64,000 bases of DNA, from NCBI GenBank assembly GCA_039707655.1, contig CM077665.1, positions 439,703,531 through 439,767,530 of the forward strand. The letters are read 5' to 3'. Below, piece after piece: positions 60,017 to 64,000 of the stretch (position 1 is the stretch's first letter; each line of letters begins with the position of its first letter). The notes under the pieces are model-generated. The model made no database searches, was not told the origin of the DNA, and saw only the letters and a program-made list of their open reading frames with translations. Both the position numbers and the translations under genes were made by a program. Source of the stretch: Elymus sibiricus. Lineage: Eukaryota > Streptophyta > Magnoliopsida > Poales > Poaceae.

Positions 60017-60937
60017 ACAAGTGTGCTCGCGCCGAGGAAGGAAGGCGACTCCCCGGAGAGGAGGCTGGCGTTGAAGTCGACTCAGATGACGACGATGATG
60101 CCCCTGGCCCGAAGGGGAAAAGCCAAAGGCACAATAAGAAGCGTAAGGGAAAGGCAGTGTTGGCCGTTGAGAGCTCTTGTGATCTTAGTGATGGCAAGAA
60201 GGCCAAGGCCGAAGCCCCAGGCAAGGGAGCTGTCGCATGCGCTGATTGCCGGGAGGCTGCGGCGGCAGAGAAAACCGGAAAGTCCGACGAGACATACTGC
60301 AAAATCCACCGCACCAAAGGTCATGATCTCCAAGAATGCCGCCAAGTTGAGCACCTTGATGAGAAGCAGAAGGCTGAATACGACAAGCGTGACAAGGAGA
60401 GAGGCCAAGATGGTGCTGTCGGGAAGGGTCGTGGTGGTAGAGGAGGCCGTGAGAAGAAAGAAGGAGATAATATGAGTGATGATGAGGATGAGGAAGAAGA
60501 ATCCAGTGATCGAGAATTCCAGAAGGCAACTGAAGCCATGTGTGTTGACGGAGGTGCGTCCTTGCATTCCTCTCATCGCCAACTCAAGCAGTGGGTGCGT
60601 GAGATTAACGTCGTGGAGCCAGCTGCAGAGTCCAGAAGGCCACTCAAATGGTCCCGCACACCTATCATCTTTGACGAAGAGGTTCATCCTGACCACACCA
60701 CTACGGTCGGATGTTTGTCGTTGTTGGTCTCCCCAACAATCCGCAACCTCAAAGTAACCAAGATGTTAGTTGACGGCGGGGCGGGGTTGAACTTGATCTC
60801 CCCTAAGGTGGTTGAAAGGTTGCAGATCCCTGACGAAGAGCTCAAAGCTACGGGTACGTTCCAAGGAATCAACCCCGGCAGGAGCCGACCCAAGGGAAAG
60901 ATCACTTTGCATGTGACGTTTGGCGGGGAGTTGAACT
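60017..60937 (+). pseudogene. B gag C-terminus and protease, third part
   Basis: An uninterrupted frame resumes gag after the second insertion. It has a basic, acidic-patched linker. A knuckle CKIHRTKGHDLQEC at 60298-60339 has spacing Cx2Hx4Hx4C, in which His replaces the second Cys of the usual retroviral knuckle; as I recall, this variant is common in Tat-lineage Gypsy elements. A Lys/Arg/Gly stretch follows, then an acidic run. Near 60765-60800 lies an aspartic-protease active-site motif LVDGGAGLNLIS. The frame is cut at 60937 by the minus-strand Copia, whose entry adds an unrelated tail. This part is open, but the gene as a whole is broken upstream and by insertions. Confidence 0.8.
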
Positions 60938-61395
60938 TGTTGGGGAACATTGCATGGGAAACAAAAAATTTCCTACGCACACACAAGATCTATCCATGGT
61001 GATGAGCATCTACGAGAGGGAGAGTGAATCTACATACCCTTGTAGATCGCTAAGCGGAAGCGTTTAAGAAACGCGGTTGATGTAGTCGAACGTCTCCGCG
61101 ATCCAAATCGCAAGTCGTCCCTCGATCCGATCACGAACTAGCGCCTAACGGACGGCACCTCCGCGTTCAACACACGTACGGCTTGATGACGCCTTCACCT
61201 CCTCGATCCAGCGAGCGATGATGAAGTAGTGGTTGAGTTCCAGCAGCACGACGGCGTGGTGATGGTGGTGAGGAACAATCTCTGCAGGGCTTCGCCAAGC
61301 GCTACGGAGATTATGACGGAGGAACTAGAGGGTTAGGGTTGCCGCACACGGCTTGGGGAAATCTTGATGTGTCCCGTGTGCTAGCCCTGCCCCTC

Positions 61396-61403
61396 TATTT
61401 ATA
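61396..61403 (-). promoter_or_regulatory. TATA box of the minus-strand Copia LTR
   Basis: TATAAATA followed by GAGGGGC on the minus strand is the usual layout of these LTR promoters. Confidence 0.65.
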
Positions 61404-61532
61404 TGTTGAGCCTTGGGGTCTAAACTTGGAGTAAAAGCCTCCTCCAGGTCGGTTTTGCCCGCACAAGGTCGGTTTGGCCCGCAGGGAAAGAGTCCAACTC
61501 GGATCCCTGCCGAACCGTGCACAGCCGCACAC

Positions 61533-61650
61533 AAGCGGTAGTACCGCTTCACACAAGTGGTAGTACCGCTTGGGCGGTAGTACCGCTTCACACAAGCGGT
61601 AGTACCGCTCGGGCGGTAGTACCGCTTCACACTAGCGGTAGTACCGTTTA
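61533..61650 (-). repeat. Palindromic GCGGTAGTACCGC array in U3
   Basis: Six copies of GCGGTAGTACCGC or one-base variants lie in 118 bp. Spacing is partly regular, with TCACACAA linkers. They sit about 130-250 bp upstream of the TATA box, where enhancer elements would be expected. Confidence 0.85.
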
Positions 61651-62842
61651 CGCGGCAGCAAAACTACTTTTGCACTTTCCAATACCTCGTGGGTTTTATC
61701 CCTTTGGCCCATATAAAGTGTTGCTGCACCCGAACACTTCGGTAAACATCCGGAACCCATTCCGGTGAACTCCGGAACTCTTTCGGAGATCAAAACACTA
61801 TTATCACATATATCAATCTTTACCTCCGGACTATTCCGGAGATCCTCGTCATGTCCGGGATCTTATCCGGGACTCCGAACAACCTTCGGTCACCAACATA
61901 ATAACTCAACTATACTAATCGTCACCAAACGTTAAGTGTGTAGACCCTGCGGGTTCGAGAACTATGTAGACATGACCGAGACACCTCTACGGCCAATAAC
62001 CAATAGCGGGACCTGGATGCCCATATTGGCTCCTACATATTCTACGAAGATCTTTATCGGTCGAACCTCTATGTCAAGGATTCAGTTAATCCCGTATGCT
62101 GTTCCCTTTGTTCTTCGGTATGTTACTTGCCCGAGATTCGATCGTCGGTATCCTTATACCTAGTTCAATCTCGTTACCGGCAAGTCTCTTTACTCGTTCC
62201 GTAATACAAGATCCTGTGGCTAACTCTTTAGTCACTTTGCTTGCAAGGCTCAATGTGATGTTGTATTACCGAGTGGGCCCTGAGATACCTCTCCGTCACA
62301 CGGAGTAACAAATCCCAGTCTTGATCCATGCCAACCCAACAGACACCCTCGGAGATACCTGTAGAGCACCTTTATAGTCACCCAGTTACGTTGCGACGTT
62401 TGATACACACAAGGTATTCCTCCGGTGTCAGTGAGTTGCATGATCTCATGGTCAAAGGAACAGATACTTGACATGCAGAAAACAATAGCAATAAACTGAC
62501 ACGATCAAATGCTACGTTTACAGTTTGGGTCTTGTCCATCACATCATTCTCCTAATGATGTGATCCCGTTATCAAATGACATCTCATGTCAATGGCTAGG
62601 AAACCTTAACCATCTTTGATCAACGAGCTAGTCAACTAGAGGCTTACTAGGGACACAGTGTTGTCTATGTACCCACACATGTATTTGAGTTTCCAATCAA
62701 TACAATTATAGCATGGATAATAAACGATTATCATGAACAAGGAAATATAATAATAACCAATTTATTATTGCCTCTAGGGCATATTTCCAACAGTCTCCCA
62801 CTTGCACTAGAGTCAATAATCTAGTTCACATCACTATGTGAT

Positions 62843-64000
62843 TTACATTGTAATGAATCGAACACCCATGCAGTTCTGGTGTTGTTCATGTTTAGCCCTT
62901 GGAAGAGGTTTAGTCATCGGATCTGCAACATTTAGATCCGTGTGTACTTTGCAAATATTTATGTCGTCCTCCTTGATGTAATCGCGGATGGAATTGAAAC
63001 GTCGTTTTATGTGTCTGGTCCTCTTGTGAAATCTTGGTTCCTTGGCTAGAGCAATGGCACCAGTATTATCACAAAACAGAGTCATTGGGTTAAGTGCACT
63101 TGGCACTACTCCAAGATCTGTCATGAACTCCTTCATCCAGACACCTTCCTTCGCCGCCTCCGAGGCTGCGATGTACTCCGCTTCGCATGTAGAATCAGCT
63201 ACCACGCTTTGCTTGGAACTGCACCAGCTAACCGCACCCCCATTAAGAATAAATACGTATCCGGTTTGCGACTTAGAGTCATCCGGATCAGTGTCAAAGC
63301 TTGCATCGACGTAACCCTTTACGACGAGCTCTTGATCACCTCCATAAACGAGAAACATGTCCTTAGTCCTTTTCAGGTACTTCAGGATATTCTTGACCGC
63401 CGTCCAGTGTTCCATTCCTGGATCACTTTGAAACCTTCCGGCCATACTTATGGCAAGGCTGACATCGGGTCTTGTGCACAGCATTGCATACATGATAGAG
63501 CCTATGGCTGAAGCATAGGGGATGACACTCATCTTTTCTCTATCTTCTGCAGTCACTGGGCATTGAGTCTTACTCAACTTCACACCTTGCAAAACAGGCA
63601 AGAACCCCTTCTTGGACTGATCCATTTTGAACTTCTTCAAAATCTTATCAAGGTATGTGCTTTGTGAAAGTCCTATTAAACGTCTTGATCTATCTCTATA
63701 GATCTTGATGCCTAATATGAAAGCAGCTTCTCCTAGGTCCTTCATTGAAAAACTCTTGTTCAAATATTCCTTTACGCTTTCCAGCATTTCTATATTGTTT
63801 CCAATCAGCAATATGTCATCCACATATAATATTAGAAACGCTATAGAGCTCCCACTCACTTTCTTGTAAATACAAGCTTCTCCGTAAACTTGTATAAACT
63901 CGAACGCTTTGATCACCTCATCAAAACGAAGATTCCAACTCCGAGATGCTTGCACCAGTCCATAAATGGATCGCTGGAGTTTGCAAACTTTGTCAGCATT
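62843..64000 (-). CDS. Copia pol, C-terminal part: reverse transcriptase and RNase H (partial)
   Basis: The frame is open from the window edge (64000) to a stop at 62843-62845, about 385 codons with no break. It enters within the reverse transcriptase (KVCKLQRSIYGL, then QASRSWNLRFDE) and has the catalytic YVDD at 63826-63815. The connection segment (GLSQSTYLDKILKKF, then PYASAIGSIMYAMLCTRPD) is followed by a Copia RNase H with VDASFD, CEAEYIAASEAAKEG, CDNTGAIAL and ADPMTKPL, which carry the expected acidic residues. The product acts in the cytoplasmic virus-like particle to copy element RNA into DNA. It is the only long intact enzyme frame in the window; the rest of the polyprotein is outside. 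Confidence 0.93.
   Translation of the reverse strand, partial: NADKVCKLQRSIYGLVQASRSWNLRFDEVIKAFEFIQVYGEACIYKKVSGSSIAFLILYVDDILLIGNNIEMLESVKEYLNKSFSMKDLGEAAFILGIKIYRDRSRRLIGLSQSTYLDKILKKFKMDQSKKGFLPVLQGVKLSKTQCPVTAEDREKMSVIPYASAIGSIMYAMLCTRPDVSLAISMAGRFQSDPGMEHWTAVKNILKYLKRTKDMFLVYGGDQELVVKGYVDASFDTDPDDSKSQTGYVFILNGGAVSWCSSKQSVVADSTCEAEYIAASEAAKEGVWMKEFMTDLGVVPSALNPMTLFCDNTGAIALAKEPRFHKRTRHIKRRFNSIRDYIKEDDINICKVHTDLNVADPMTKPLPRAKHEQHQNCMGVRFITM

Larger units (their letters stand above)
60938..62792 (-). repeat. 3' LTR of the minus-strand Copia
   Basis: It shares its first bases with the LTR of the Copia at 33904 but is a different, shorter family (1855 bp versus 2178 bp). The TATA box is at 61403-61396 and a palindromic repeat array lies upstream of it. 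Confidence 0.88.
31504..64000 (+). mobile_element. Gypsy-type element B, 3' end outside the window
   Basis: B starts TGTGGGTGCACTAGG at 31504 (preceding bases ATGGT). It has a 959-bp LTR, a primer-like site, and a gag-protease frame cut at 33898, 43753 and 60937 by three large insertions. The first two cuts are confirmed by 5-bp duplications, and the coding sense resumes correctly after each. B therefore predates all three. Pol and the 3' LTR would lie beyond the minus-strand Copia at the right edge. Confidence 0.88.
60938..64000 (-). mobile_element. Copia element on the minus strand, 3' half, running off the window
   Basis: The 3' LTR (60938-62792, 1855 bp) has ends TGTTGGAAATATGCCC and GTTCCCCAACA on the minus strand. 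A polypurine CAAGTGGGAGAC adjoins it at 62793-62804, followed by the end of pol. The LTR start is of the Angela/BARE type. It is inserted in B at 60937; the five bases before it, GAACT, would be the target duplication, but the other end is outside. The long open pol suggests a relatively young copy. Confidence 0.88.

Noticed and set aside
1..64000. tRNA, rRNA or microRNA genes
   Set aside because: I saw no cloverleaf or rRNA sequence. The hairpins found lie inside CACTA repeats and are reported as inverted repeats only.

Overview
This window is plant nuclear DNA from a large repeat-rich genome, most likely a Triticeae grass (wheat/Aegilops/barley/rye group). I see no intact host gene. Nearly every base lies in nested transposable elements: Angela/BARE-like Copia elements, an Athila-lineage (Sabrina/WHAM-like) Gypsy, several Gypsy families with GGGGGCTA polypurine tracts, giant solo LTRs and CACTA transposons. 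Family names are recognised from memory of sequence style and are inferences. Element ends, target-site duplications (TSDs) and splice sites were read directly.

Left half. An Athila-lineage element (18445-30013, + strand, 5' end not visible) carries two insertions. One is a Gypsy here called B', of which only the 3' end is seen (8937-18444). The other is a complete Gypsy called A#2 (20601-26767, TSD GTTGT, two 852-bp LTRs). A second A copy (A#1) starts at base 15 and is split by a minus-strand Gypsy called X (1972-8277, TSD CTGGG). The B' 3' LTR is interrupted by a 4.97-kb solo LTR (9514-14480, TSD AGCAG). It also carries a duplicate of part of X plus its A flank (14497-18164), apparently a segmental copy rather than a new transposition.

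Middle. Bases 30014-31346 are the only stretch I cannot assign to a repeat. They hold a broken reading frame of unknown function (30085-30750) and a leader-like segment. An inverted Athila LTR fragment (31347-31503) follows.

Right half. A Gypsy element called B starts at 31504 and runs past the window end. Its gag-protease reading frame is cut into pieces by three insertions. The first is an Angela-like Copia (33904-43578, TSD GGAGA). The second is a 4.1-kb solo LTR (43754-60011, TSD GGCGG), which contains a 4.0-kb solo LTR (47550-59721, TSD ATGTA), which in turn contains two CACTA transposons (48771-50985, TSD ACT; 53046-58979, TSD AAA). The third is a minus-strand Copia (60938 to beyond 64000) with an open reverse transcriptase/RNase H frame.

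Coding content. A#2 carries a spliced gene on the strand opposite to the retrotransposon, with its own TATA box, CT-rich leader, ATG, 76-nt GT-AG intron and a coiled-coil-like product, broken by one in-frame TAG. The larger CACTA carries an eight-exon minus-strand gene of the plant Ptta/En/Spm accessory type, broken by two in-frame TAGs. The Copia at the right edge has the only long uninterrupted polymerase frame. Most other long open frames lie in GC-rich or simple-sequence DNA and are not listed.
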